A stretch of DNA of 64,000 nucleotides from Prorocentrum cordatum (lineage: Eukaryota > Sar > Dinophyceae > Prorocentrales > Prorocentraceae), in the NCBI GenBank assembly GCA_963575745.1, contig CAUYUJ010015518.1, positions 85,001-149,000 of the forward strand. Direction: 5' to 3'. The translations under genes were made by a program, and so were the position numbers. Within the stretch, counting starts at the first letter, position 1; each line of letters opens with the position of its first letter. The notes beneath the pieces are model-generated. The model ran no database searches and had not been told where the DNA came from. It was given only the letters and a program-made list of their open reading frames with translations. Of the stretch, positions 30,301-35,335 are shown in pieces.

Positions 30301-31272
30301 GCGTACTCTAAGGAACTGGCCAGGACTAACGGTCACCTCCAGGGAAGCTCTTGGTCCCTGGACGACATTAAGCTGCTCATGTGTGTGTGGACCAAGAGAC
30401 AGCATCGATACGTTCCGCGATCACTCAGCACTACCTTCGTTGACGACAGCAACTCCACTACCCACACCGCGCCTGAGTTGCAGAAATCTCTTGATGAAAC
30501 CGCCAAGTTTGATCGATTTTCTGGTCAACGCATTCATCCTGGCAAAGTGGCGGGGTGGGCGCTCACCGACGAGCTTCACACCGCCGTTACCCAGCTCACT
30601 CTGGCGGAACGGCCCTTACGCGTGGTCGACTCCTTTAAGCTCGTCGGGAGTTACATCAACGCCGAGGCAGCGCCGGCTCCAGCCGCGCTTAACCTCACGG
30701 CCACCGCTGACGCCCGTGTTCGCAGGGCGACTAGTCGCCTGCCGCGCATTGGCAAGCTCCCATCACCGATGCTTATTAAGGCGCGGCACGCCCGTTCCCT
30801 TGCTGCCAGCGTCTGTACCACGGGCACCGACATTCAAGCCCCATCAGGCCCCGTCAAAACTGCCTACAACCATGCCCTTAAGGCGGCTATCCGCCCCAAG
30901 GGAAACAGGTGGGTCGAGTTTTGGACTCTCATGGCCGTGTGCGTCCCAGGACACGCCCTGGAGATTGACGCCATTATGCAGCGTGAAGTCTTCCTGTGTC
31001 TGCGGCGACAGGTTAACCGCGACGCTACTCTCTGCGGTCTCGTCAGGGATCTCCAACACCATGTCCAGACCCTTTTCGGGGGAGGACCTGTAGGACGACT
31101 TGTCCAGACGCTTCAGCAGCTCCGTTGGACCTGGCCCACATTTGGCATCATGTACGACGACTGGGGCTGTCAGATCAGTTGGCTGAACCTTACCCCAAAA
31201 CGCCTTCCTTCACATGCTGCGAGCCTCACAACGCAGAGCCTTTCTGAGAAAAATCAAGCCACGGCGTCATGA
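21250..31272 (+). CDS. LINE ORF2: extension, ART-like region, endonuclease, reverse transcriptase
   Basis: A single frame of 3,340 codons. Residues 337-357 and ~426-474 are hydrophobic and may be membrane segments. Residues ~690-870 resemble the ADP-ribosyltransferase fold: WHGTR with His771, then GRTYAS with Tyr808 (spacing 37, near that of PARP His-Tyr), and Glu862 as possible third residue. Residues 1258-1335 are Cys-rich (CLQCRFQCCQYC, CPDCG) and probably bind zinc. Residues ~1600-2150 are low complexity. Residues 2185-2455 form an AP-type endonuclease with Asn2192, Glu2219 (LQETR), Asp2369/Asn2371 (MDAN), Asp2422 (RIDY) and His2448 (KSHVGL). The RT follows: motif A LDRQKCFD (Asp2972), motif B QGSSWSL (Gln3031), motif C FVDD (Asp3065-3066). 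Usual LINE ORF2 proteins are ~1,000-1,300 aa. The ATG at 21250 is probably not the natural start (see preceding segment), and the C-terminal CCHC and RNase H lie in ORF3. Confidence 0.85.
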   Translation: MARGLRPVHPGDASSATVRSPLSGGSEDTTDALRQRTAVDMCEDIWHRAGPDRQRTNRNLTRIQSSREYATRYFGLLLEYQGARATLVGPEAFTAPLPPYLSRAHALLPRGLPPPDQDAMAYLADVILHQPPDMLPLVEAELAAAPMDGTDQAADDPVSWLLQHIAASDIGNTSMDSFHASDDSQDGIDTQDRDGTTPPGDSAQRDRDSEPYFGHTSLHSSPPHNSAQADPSAQLNDAEGVTAADATSHSTASPAHASPCSGGFSPAAPLARPGHPQTAGGSTTPFTSVHRDNVTDSDPSAIDHWQTDIDNDPIDDEYPDASGSHEPQHSAAASRHCGCLICLFVATYAIAIAMPYKDQIDGYLPTPSRDPSYRQRRRRKATAPGPSVSTTSRRKTTYNVTSTLWATLKWTSVKLRDSVSGGATAVGVGLGGVLKWASGKLGAIATGGVVCGLLLVGAKLLAQGAVGHVGARICARALDSSTAQWCLRCCQPSRRPRDEATYKMPCTLADEHDDQHVHALRHPLLQEHYAAAVAAAVADVTTATTAAIVEVTAAVSRASSVTPRSTSPSPRDGSKSGATFGNLPTNEDATAHGSDTEARETRERTHDSPWSIFRHADARGSSPDADTQPPRRRARYASPDRPQAPSGPGMPYTALKPPTRNLRNTIQRDPAVPVPPKSILNALYQNGFALGNSGVSTEDIKDALRLHDHPRFTHDPTLQALGPWTDIMQRPPNRLTWVLEDSGGNSGETIFPYLTWDLRQPTTDAPTVFWHGTRGDLAARLAASGGHLLPGPRREAKGRTGTNVGRTYASVHPSLAAWYAMPPHPPYSLEDDTLAWGPIALWMCEATQPPRGENRHNYVKGEAHGARLIYPRVLSLLIRMDWCAPTEAASRCRALPHAYGMGDCAHALHIAGYDHPDLREAAEAHDQEASTRRRPAIAAAWPPPQALYSPEAARVWAKQHYDTEAATRDDPNQPRPRVSLHMLQLDPKPLIDLVYTGLQAVPVRGHPDARGSRPSGSSPGAASGPPRTYKSGTALAHSPDRSSTSSGADERRTPSLISAAAALARGRARPRRSASRSSRQSDGNSTSDNSGIETWEHIVTEEEPTAYHVLAYHVRDVRSRVNAPGIEVWLDPGDHHDGAYLPWGTTVMGHRVIDSAVDGRDGWVILHHDHGDTTTKLWAPTQVHVKADDTWRTVMVPADMGPQWIRCHAEDARLPAEVVRTTGQSWFADVWPLWDRPRPHPDDPGTNEHALPPLPGRWSCLQCRFQCCQYCAARRNTQLGTSGQPTCPDCGRSGLRTLMDWSTDYSCNSWTCAYSTNNRDSDTCCLSSRCPHPPRPHNLLDVRATGMPPHILARQFGNAPALHDLKEPPRAPSGPGGEPPQPGQAGYQGQWYFPPQPRRVPRQGLPDGTRRPPGFTGTGMPEEPSPDQPLWREGYVLFSPHQALKEEFTFNKTVRRPYSLAITNMYRDRVTVRTVCESIAERIHTTRTRWRDVVLYWDAEGGPGPQALDYDMRLCDAMVSRATTEAELNHDRSNRGSFCLYGPAHQRAVNITAISEPQNIDYMEHVRRYSPVGGTYPDHAFEHVYRGWQRPDVPTILPDTRPLSRADWQRHQQHQQRIQQRDQRDAGQHGTPRYRSPARVPTGGNTAYDGVAAYYRGPIGARPAAAGAAASSYGHAPHARVHPAVIGYPRAPVQALRATSPVPGSTRAWGLYSGRHDGTSSNQPAVITPAASAQGAATNRGRAGRPEGWRDANVRAWQPRQHTPPPNVAAALRPAQAKPAPPERERQPLTPLVLTHIQAHHSASPRHSEGSAHHVSPRPDAVDPDQATATAEGGTSASRQPSPSPCAAPIRSPSRADSERANAQATSPRDRHTGGRVPRSRTCSRHSSRKAPGSSTSSPPRETQADGRAPEVVPRFGASVIEPGQVDLEPTPSTDHEPPLPTRVIVPIDEAPTFDPFKNKYRVKNLVAGFGGGSPLSPQSRGGAPATSAAAAAAAAPRGISPVRNVGLTAAGMDEAQRQASDRAAGAVPPDAAHQDTDGAGAPPQEGPAVSRAQYMRVRCAAAAPSRRRWFAFVFVFGRTDRGVASLSLCCRLTSPPLVPYGTGVRRIFRDIFTDVYEPPLAQCRPCPAYTSGLTAASAPVKLIHRNAMSSYCGQASYLGEGQADLHRAGRANPSSTDGDGPGRSIHLVSLNITSLSANWPTITALGVDHNAAVIALQETRHAKPTRQAIATSAANPLHGGYHASLGPDLDLARAQRRAAHGGTDHTVVGNTGASGGVAILSKDAIVDSTVDDNAPCIAALKAKKRWHEVFLPLCTQHRRRRRRNNHGPAGIYIASLYGIAGGDSTALFRLADCAAARVGSAPYFICMDANTNIDDNPHLLHMLQHGWFNVAEGTPDHTMHTYGNIPDWDRVTKCPRTSRIDYIIANQAARSLVTDFCYLRDLPAKSHVGLQVTLDLSRLDHTARRLLAPTPYPPDDGAHEGHELQALGTLIAGRYQDRMEQADTRDDVERMFALANEASHEYHLTRLRDLPPPPPDHPKKKPPTMHGLTPTFEERPVVPRAFPTYGASTIHMNRLRKLHRQLCELRFIGQHHHLDCRAIPPYLAQRIDCTWTAARLLCHKLRPTVLLDFPEAWTPDEPVPHGEHLDVLIQHLDLELARRANRAKAERIKIWAEGVREPSGRKAAIYARAADSSPTAYLRTPTTPDDTQLHCDTNAFKPDEACTDDSDADTEAGGFSPSDGSSPDTDSDEDHTREPPPAQVPDILPANAIVANTKDMLKLMVDTWEPILGRYRARAGHDAEAMPTWADFYDEYRQELPTPSPATPFHLTDDQLIHFIRTRSPRRAGGLDGWTTKEAKELPDDILRLFASVLRAMQRTGTIPEPLLHVPNPCLRKGRGELPTDQRLLSVLSVWMYAWEAPAYRSLTDWRKGWTHATSFGAVPKATIGDVSTSLALRIEHARALLLPLAGAALDRQKCFDYLITDICLNLALHAGCPQDIVTVRRNFYSRHKRYIRMNGAYSKELARTNGHLQGSSWSLDDIKLLMCVWTKRQHRYVPRSLSTTFVDDSNSTTHTAPELQKSLDETAKFDRFSGQRIHPGKVAGWALTDELHTAVTQLTLAERPLRVVDSFKLVGSYINAEAAPAPAALNLTATADARVRRATSRLPRIGKLPSPMLIKARHARSLAASVCTTGTDIQAPSGPVKTAYNHALKAAIRPKGNRWVEFWTLMAVCVPGHALEIDAIMQREVFLCLRRQVNRDATLCGLVRDLQHHVQTLFGGGPVGRLVQTLQQLRWTWPTFGIMYDDWGCQISWLNLTPKRLPSHAASLTTQSLSEKNQATAS
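21305..21326 (+). other. Possible bulged-C hairpin at ORF2 frame change
   Basis: Loop TTCA 21315-21318, upper stem TCT/GGA (one U-G), C21311 bulged, one C-G pair, A21309 unpaired, then GATC/GATC. Weaker than the others and with an extra bulge. It lies where the ORF2 reading frame changes. Confidence 0.4.
22026..22054 (+). other. Bulged-C hairpin 5 (ORF2)
   Basis: Lower stem GTGCAGTGG / CCGCTGCAC, 9 bp with one U-G. C22035 bulged; upper stem GGC/GCC; loop TTCA 22039-22042. Confidence 0.85.
23175..23195 (+). other. Bulged-C hairpin 6 (ORF2)
   Basis: Lower stem CCAGG/CCTGG. C23180 bulged; upper stem is GCC/GGC, a two-pair compensatory swap relative to GGC/GCC; loop TTCA 23184-23187. Confidence 0.8.
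24284..24315 (+). other. Bulged-C hairpin 7 (ORF2)
   Basis: Lower stem GCCCCAG/CTGGGGC, continued by CGC/GCG past an unpaired C24312. C24294 bulged; upper stem GGC/GCC; loop TCCA 24298-24301. Confidence 0.8.
25351..25381 (+). other. Bulged-C hairpin 8 (ORF2)
   Basis: Seven C-G pairs, then G-C, one A-C mismatch and G-C. C25361 bulged; upper stem GCC/GGC; loop TTCA 25365-25368. Confidence 0.75.
26432..26454 (+). other. Bulged-C hairpin 9 (ORF2)
   Basis: Lower stem CCCCTG/CAGGGG, 6 bp perfect. C26438 bulged; upper stem GGC/GCC; loop TTCA 26442-26445. Confidence 0.85.
27650..27673 (+). other. Bulged-C hairpin 10 (ORF2, before endonuclease)
   Basis: GG/CC pairs below the bulge, one unpaired G27669, then TGAC/GTCA. 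C27656 bulged; upper stem GGC/GCC; loop TTCA 27660-27663. Lies about 45 codons before the endonuclease domain. Confidence 0.75.
29446..29466 (+). other. Bulged-C hairpin 11 (ORF2, endonuclease-RT linker)
   Basis: Lower stem GCTGG/CCAGC; U-A here replaces the U-G seen in hairpins 2, 4 and 5. C29451 bulged; upper stem GGC/GCC; loop TTCA 29455-29458. Confidence 0.8.
31193..31272 (+). other. Frame junction between ORF2 and ORF3
   Basis: The ORF2 frame reads ACC CCA AAA CGC over the homopolymers CCCCAAAA at 31193-31200 and stops at 31272. The ORF3 frame reads AFLHMLRASQRRAFLRK across the same bases, which resembles the helical segment normally found after a LINE RT. Moving from ORF2 to ORF3 needs +1 (or loss of one base), so an extra C or A in the homopolymer is the simplest cause. 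Confidence 0.55.
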
Positions 31273-33526
31273 CCTTGGACACCTGGCCTCTGTCAGACAG
31301 GGCCTCGACCTCTTCGCCAGCACGTGGCTCGCCCGAACGAAAGGAGCAGCCAAATGCAACGCATGGCAGCTGGCGCTCCTCCTTAACTACCTGTCGGGCG
31401 GGGACCACACCCAACAGCGACGATCCCGATCAAACACGTCCGCTGACCCCAGCCCCATCTGCCGATACTGCGACGAGGAAGAGGAAACTCAGGAGCACAC
31501 TGTTCGCGACTGCAAGTGCTGGGCCCGAGAAAGAGTCCCTCTTACCACCCTCATCAGTGACGAGCAGTGGGCCCGTCTTCCACCGCACACAAGACACTGC
31601 GGGCTCTTCGATGAAGACCCAGCCCTCCTCGACCTGCAGGCCGACCTCGCGAGGGACCCGCTACCTCAGCCCATACCGCGGCCCCCACCTGAGGGAGATC
31701 CTGCGGCTTCAGCCCAGGACTCCTACACCACCTACCTTGACCATGACACTGGTTGGACATGGGTCTACGCTGCCACGGACGGTGCATGCACCAACCAAGC
31801 CATCCCATTGCTTGCACGAGCGGGCTACGGCGTCTACTACGGCATCGACCACCGCATGAACTACAGTGCACGCGTTCACGGCATCACGCAGAACGCACAG
31901 CTTGCGGAGACCCTCGCCATTGTCCACCTCACGGCATGTGCCGAACGGCCCGTACACGTCTTCGTGGACAACCAGGCGGTGGTTGACGGTCTCCAAAGGA
32001 TCATCGACGGACACTCACCACCGCAGGGCACGCACGTGGAGCTCTGGGAAAAGGTCCACCGATGCGTCATGGCCAAGCCCAACATGTTCCGCGTCGAGAA
32101 AGTCGCCAGCCACCAGGGCGACATGGGCATCGACCTCGGGCTCATCGGGCCCATCGCGGAGGAGTTCAATCGTCAGGCTGACGCCCTCGCCACAACGGCG
32201 GCACGTACTCATAACCTTCCAGACGACATTGTCGAAGCTGCCAAATCACGACATCGCCAAGCGACCGTGCTTCATGGAGTCGCTGTCGCCATCTACGAGC
32301 GTAGACACCGTACACTCCCCCTCCCACACCGCAGGGCTGGGTTCACAGCTGCGGAACTAAACAAAATGGAACCAAACCCCCTGCTGTCTGACCAGGCACC
32401 ACCCGCGGCTGGACCAGACATCCCACAGAACCCGGACGAGCTCTGGGCCGAGGCCCAACGGGCGATATTCGACGAACAGGAGGACGACCCGTTCGGCTTT
32501 GGTGGGGGCCTGGACTTCCTGGGCGACGGGCCAGCCAGCGCCAACCCTGCCCCGTCGGGTACCCGCACGGCGCCCCCGACTCCGCCATTGAGAGCGGCAG
32601 CGCACCCACATGACAACGCCGCTCATTTTCAAGACGCTGACGAACAGGAGGATGACCTGTTCAGCTTCGGTGGGGGATCGGACGCTTTGGACGACGGACC
32701 AGCCAGCGAAAACCCCGCCCCGTCGGGAAACCTCTCGACCCCTACTGCGACTCCGTCCCCGAGAGCGATATCGCCCACATACGATGATATCGGCCACCGC
32801 CAGGACGCCGACCATGACCTGGGTGACCCCCGAGGACCGAGTGGCATGGAGGACGCACCGCCGATACCACACGCTGCCGACCATGCCGCCCTACCGAGAC
32901 GCCAACCTTCTACGCGACCGACCTCAGAGCCCTTGCACGGCATCACGACTGGTCCCACCGCGCAAACCACTCCGCCCCCCCACCGCCGGCAGCCCGCGGG
33001 GGCGGCTTCAGCCCCCCCGCAGGGTACTAAACCAGACAGGCCCTCGTGCCCCATCCACGCTTCCATCGTTGCTGAGCGAGAGGAAGCGGCTCCCCCGACC
33101 TCTCGGGGCGTGGCCCTAGCGGCTCCAGCCCTGGGGTCGCGTCGGCCCCTCAAATCACCCTTCAAGGGTGACGGACGTCAGCGTACAGGGTCCCGCACTA
33201 CGCTAGTCCACCATTTGGACAGGCGTACCGAGGACCTCGCCTCTGTCTCGAGGCCCTCGGCTGCTGGCACTGAGCAGCCACCCCTCATCGACCGCGAAAC
33301 CGAGCTGTCACAGGCTATGGCTGCCCTCCAGCAGAGGTGCTTAGCTCTCGCCGCGGACCTCGCCGCCGCCCAAGCTCGTCAAGGCCCTCTACTCCAGCGC
33401 CTCCACAGTGCTGGGCGAGCCTTTGCCGAGCTGCTCACGGCCTCGCCCGATGGTGCCGTGCCGTCACTCAACATCCAAGCTATGTTGTCATCGTTCCGCG
33501 GCGCTCCACCTGGTGCCCCGCGCTAA
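31214..33526 (+). CDS. LINE ORF3: CCHC knuckle and RNase H, 770 aa
   Basis: Carries the parts that normally end a LINE polyprotein. A C-x2-C-x8-H-x4-C knuckle (Cys83, Cys86, His95, Cys100; CRYCDEEEETQEHTVRDC) is typical after LINE RTs. An RNase H domain at ~175-335 has Asp189 (TDGAC), Glu232 (QLAETLA), Asp252 (VFVDNQA), His300 (ASHQGD) and Asp323 (RQADALA), the full D-E-D-H-D set. Residues ~400-700 are low complexity and contain a ~57-residue tandem duplication that begins EQEDDPFGFGGG and EQEDDLFSFGGG. A short coiled coil (~705-750) closes the protein. It overlaps ORF2 by 59 bases in the +1 frame; the ATG at 31214 is probably internal to a natural fusion. The long acidic, Pro-rich tail after RNase H is unusual. 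Three hairpins lie in it. Confidence 0.85.
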   Translation: MLRASQRRAFLRKIKPRRHDLGHLASVRQGLDLFASTWLARTKGAAKCNAWQLALLLNYLSGGDHTQQRRSRSNTSADPSPICRYCDEEEETQEHTVRDCKCWARERVPLTTLISDEQWARLPPHTRHCGLFDEDPALLDLQADLARDPLPQPIPRPPPEGDPAASAQDSYTTYLDHDTGWTWVYAATDGACTNQAIPLLARAGYGVYYGIDHRMNYSARVHGITQNAQLAETLAIVHLTACAERPVHVFVDNQAVVDGLQRIIDGHSPPQGTHVELWEKVHRCVMAKPNMFRVEKVASHQGDMGIDLGLIGPIAEEFNRQADALATTAARTHNLPDDIVEAAKSRHRQATVLHGVAVAIYERRHRTLPLPHRRAGFTAAELNKMEPNPLLSDQAPPAAGPDIPQNPDELWAEAQRAIFDEQEDDPFGFGGGLDFLGDGPASANPAPSGTRTAPPTPPLRAAAHPHDNAAHFQDADEQEDDLFSFGGGSDALDDGPASENPAPSGNLSTPTATPSPRAISPTYDDIGHRQDADHDLGDPRGPSGMEDAPPIPHAADHAALPRRQPSTRPTSEPLHGITTGPTAQTTPPPHRRQPAGAASAPPQGTKPDRPSCPIHASIVAEREEAAPPTSRGVALAAPALGSRRPLKSPFKGDGRQRTGSRTTLVHHLDRRTEDLASVSRPSAAGTEQPPLIDRETELSQAMAALQQRCLALAADLAAAQARQGPLLQRLHSAGRAFAELLTASPDGAVPSLNIQAMLSSFRGAPPGAPR
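31694..31723 (+). other. Bulged-C hairpin 12 (ORF3)
   Basis: Lower stem TCCTG/CAGGA, continued by GGAG/CTCC past unpaired A31698. C31704 bulged; upper stem GGC/GCC; loop TTCA 31708-31711. Between the CCHC knuckle and RNase H. Confidence 0.8.
32993..33024 (+). other. Bulged-C hairpin 13 (ORF3 tail)
   Basis: Lower stem GCGGGGG/CCCCCGC, then CCC/GGG past unpaired A33021. C33003 bulged; upper stem GGC/GCC; loop TTCA 33007-33010. Confidence 0.85.
33112..33138 (+). other. Bulged-C hairpin 14 (ORF3 tail)
   Basis: Lower stem GGCCCTAG/CTGGGGTC, 8 bp including a U-G and a G-U. C33120 bulged; upper stem GGC/GCC; loop TCCA 33124-33127. Only 88 bases after hairpin 13. A simple 6-bp hairpin without bulge (TCACCC-TTCAA-GGGTGA, 33155-33171) follows. 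Confidence 0.8.
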
Positions 33527-33893
33527 TCTCCTCCTTTCTGCCTGCCCGTGTGTACGCGTGGCTCCGCGTCCACGGTGTCAGGGCGTGGGGGCGGGGGGTG
33601 CCCCGTCACTGCGCGCCGCTTAGCGGCCAAGCGCCCAACTGGCGGTCTGCCAAGCCGCCTAGCCACGTGTCAGCACGTCGCCTTTCTTGTTGGGGCCTTT
33701 TTCCTCACGCGGTCTGACAGGTGAGATCATCATCGTCTGTCCGCCGTCTGTAGCGTCTGTCGCACTGCGCCGGGGGAGGGTTTTTTTGTTGCCCGCCCTC
33801 GTATCTAAAGGCTGCACCGCCGCAAATAGTGTATGCGAGTTGTCGCACCGCAGTGCGCCTCGCGGACGGACCCTGGTCCGCCTACTTGTCCGA
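33527..33893 (+). other. Putative LINE 3' UTR
   Basis: About 365 unique bases from the ORF3 stop to the CT block. Hairpins visible by eye include GCCGC-TTA-GCGGC near 33616 and GCGGAC...GTCCGC at about 33863-33882, the latter only ~15 bases from the CT junction and a candidate for RT recognition. A run of seven T follows GGGGGAGGG near 33780. No poly-A tail. Confidence 0.55.
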
Positions 33894-33976
33894 TCTCTCT
33901 TGCTCTCTCTCTCTCTCTCTTTCTCTCCTTTTCTCTCTCTCTCTCTCTATCTTCCTCTCTCTCTCTCTCTCTCTTC

Positions 33977-34007
<31 letters not shown>

Positions 34008-34025
34008 GCTCGCTCGCTCGCTCGC

Positions 34026-34082
<57 letters not shown>

Positions 34083-34167
34083 CGCGCTCGCGCTCGCGCT
34101 CGCGCTCGCGCTCGCGCTCGTGCGCTCTCTCTCTCTCTCTCTTTCTCTCGCTCTCTCCCGCTCTCTT

Positions 34168-34223
<56 letters not shown>

Positions 34224-34256
34224 GCTCTCTCTCTCTCTCTCCTCTCTGCTCTCTTC
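33894..34256 (+). repeat. (CT)n microsatellite, 3' flank of LINE
   Basis: CTCTCT with inserted CGCTCG (34005-34040) and CGCTCG/GCGCTCG (34078-34125) phases. Same repeat type and strand as the block before the LINE. Confidence 0.95.
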
Positions 34257-34526
34257 GCTACTGGCTTCTGACGGAGTCTGGGTTAGGTGAGCCTGAGTGT
34301 GGGTGAGTCTGAGTATGGGTACGTCTGTGTGTGCCTGACTCTGAAGAAATGAATCTGAGTGTGAGTGAGCTTGTGTATGAGTGAGTCTGGGTGCGAGTCT
34401 GAATCCCAATGGTGCCCCTGGCAGTGTCTGGCGACTAGGAGGCCCGGGTCGACTCCTCTTTGGGAAGCCAAAATGCTGCCCCTGGCAGCGTTTGGTGACT
34501 ATGAAGCCCCTGGTGGACCCCCCCTG
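34257..34526. other. Short degenerate GTGAGTCTGAGT repeats and unique DNA
   Basis: GTGAGTCTGAGT-like 12-mers at 34285-34400, then unique sequence containing a diverged first copy of the following 152-bp unit (CCCCTGGCAGCGTTT near 34478). Confidence 0.6.
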
Positions 34527-35335
34527 GGGCTCCCAAATGATGCCCCTGGCAGCGTTTTGTGACCATGAGGCTCTCAAGAGATACATGTTGGGGACGCCAA
34601 ACGGCAATTCTAGCTGAGACGTCCCACCAAAATCGGCGCGAACGGGCTCGTGAGATCAGCCAGGGTGGCTCCCCCTTGGGGCTCCCAAATGATGCCCCTG
34701 GCAGCGTTTTGTGACCATGAGGCTCTCAAGAGATACATGTTGGGGAGGCCAAACGGCAATTCTAGCTGAGACGTCCCACCAAAATCGGCGCGAACGGGCT
34801 CGTGAGATCAGCCAGGGTGGCTCCCCCTTGGGGCTCCCAAATGATGCCCCTGGCAGCGTTTTGTGACCATGAGGCTCTCAAGAGATACATGTTGGGGAGG
34901 CCAAACGGCAATTTTAGCTGAGACGTCCCACCAAAATCGGCGCGAACGGGCTCGTGAGATCAGCCAGGGTGGCTCCCCCTTGGGGCTCCCAAATGATGCC
35001 CCTGGCAGCGTTTTGTGACCATGAGGCTCTCAAGAGATACATGTTGGGGGCGCCAAACGGCAATTCTAGCTGAGGCGTCCCACCAAAATCGGCGCGAACG
35101 GGCTCGTGAGATCAGCCAGGGTGGCTCCCCCTTGGGGCTCCCAAATGATGCCCCTGGCAGCGTTTTGTGACCATGAGGCTCTCAAGAGATACATGTTGGG
35201 GACGCCAAACGGCAATTCTAGCTGAGGCGTCCCACCAAAATCGGCGCGAACGGGCTCGTGAGATCAGCCAGGGTGGCTCCCCCTTGGGGCTCCCAAATGA
35301 TGCCCCTGGCAGCGTTTTGTGATCATGAAAGAGTG
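34527..35335 (+). repeat. 152-bp tandem array
   Basis: The marker GCTCCCAAATGATGCCCCTG starts at 34529, 34681, 34833, 34985, 35137 and 35289, exactly 152 bases apart. Units are almost identical, which indicates recent expansion or homogenisation. After the last partial unit the sequence returns to GTGAGTGTGAGT-type repeats (35330-35385). Confidence 0.95.

Larger units (their letters stand above)
17853..33893 (+). mobile_element. Giant LINE (non-LTR retrotransposon), ~16 kb
   Basis: The unit between two CT microsatellite blocks contains ORF1 (coiled coil), ORF2 (long extension, AP-type endonuclease, reverse transcriptase) and ORF3 (CCHC knuckle, RNase H) on one strand. No terminal repeats are seen and no poly-A tail, so it may end directly on the CT target. 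Endonuclease, RT and RNase H residues are all present. The two frame changes (near 21.3 and 31.2 kb) are the only breaks over ~15 kb. Typical LINEs are 4-8 kb; the excess lies mainly in ORF2 before the endonuclease. Fourteen or fifteen bulged-C hairpins run through it (listed separately). The 5' boundary is inferred from the repeat edge, so 5' truncation cannot be excluded. Confidence 0.85.

Noticed and set aside
31193-31200. C CCA AAA as a -1 ribosomal slippery site at the end of ORF2
   Set aside because: The heptamer is in the right zero frame, but -1 would not enter the ORF3 frame; +1 is needed.
34527-35335. Regular 152-bp repeats as a CRISPR array
   Set aside because: The whole unit is conserved; there are no unique spacers and the context is eukaryotic.
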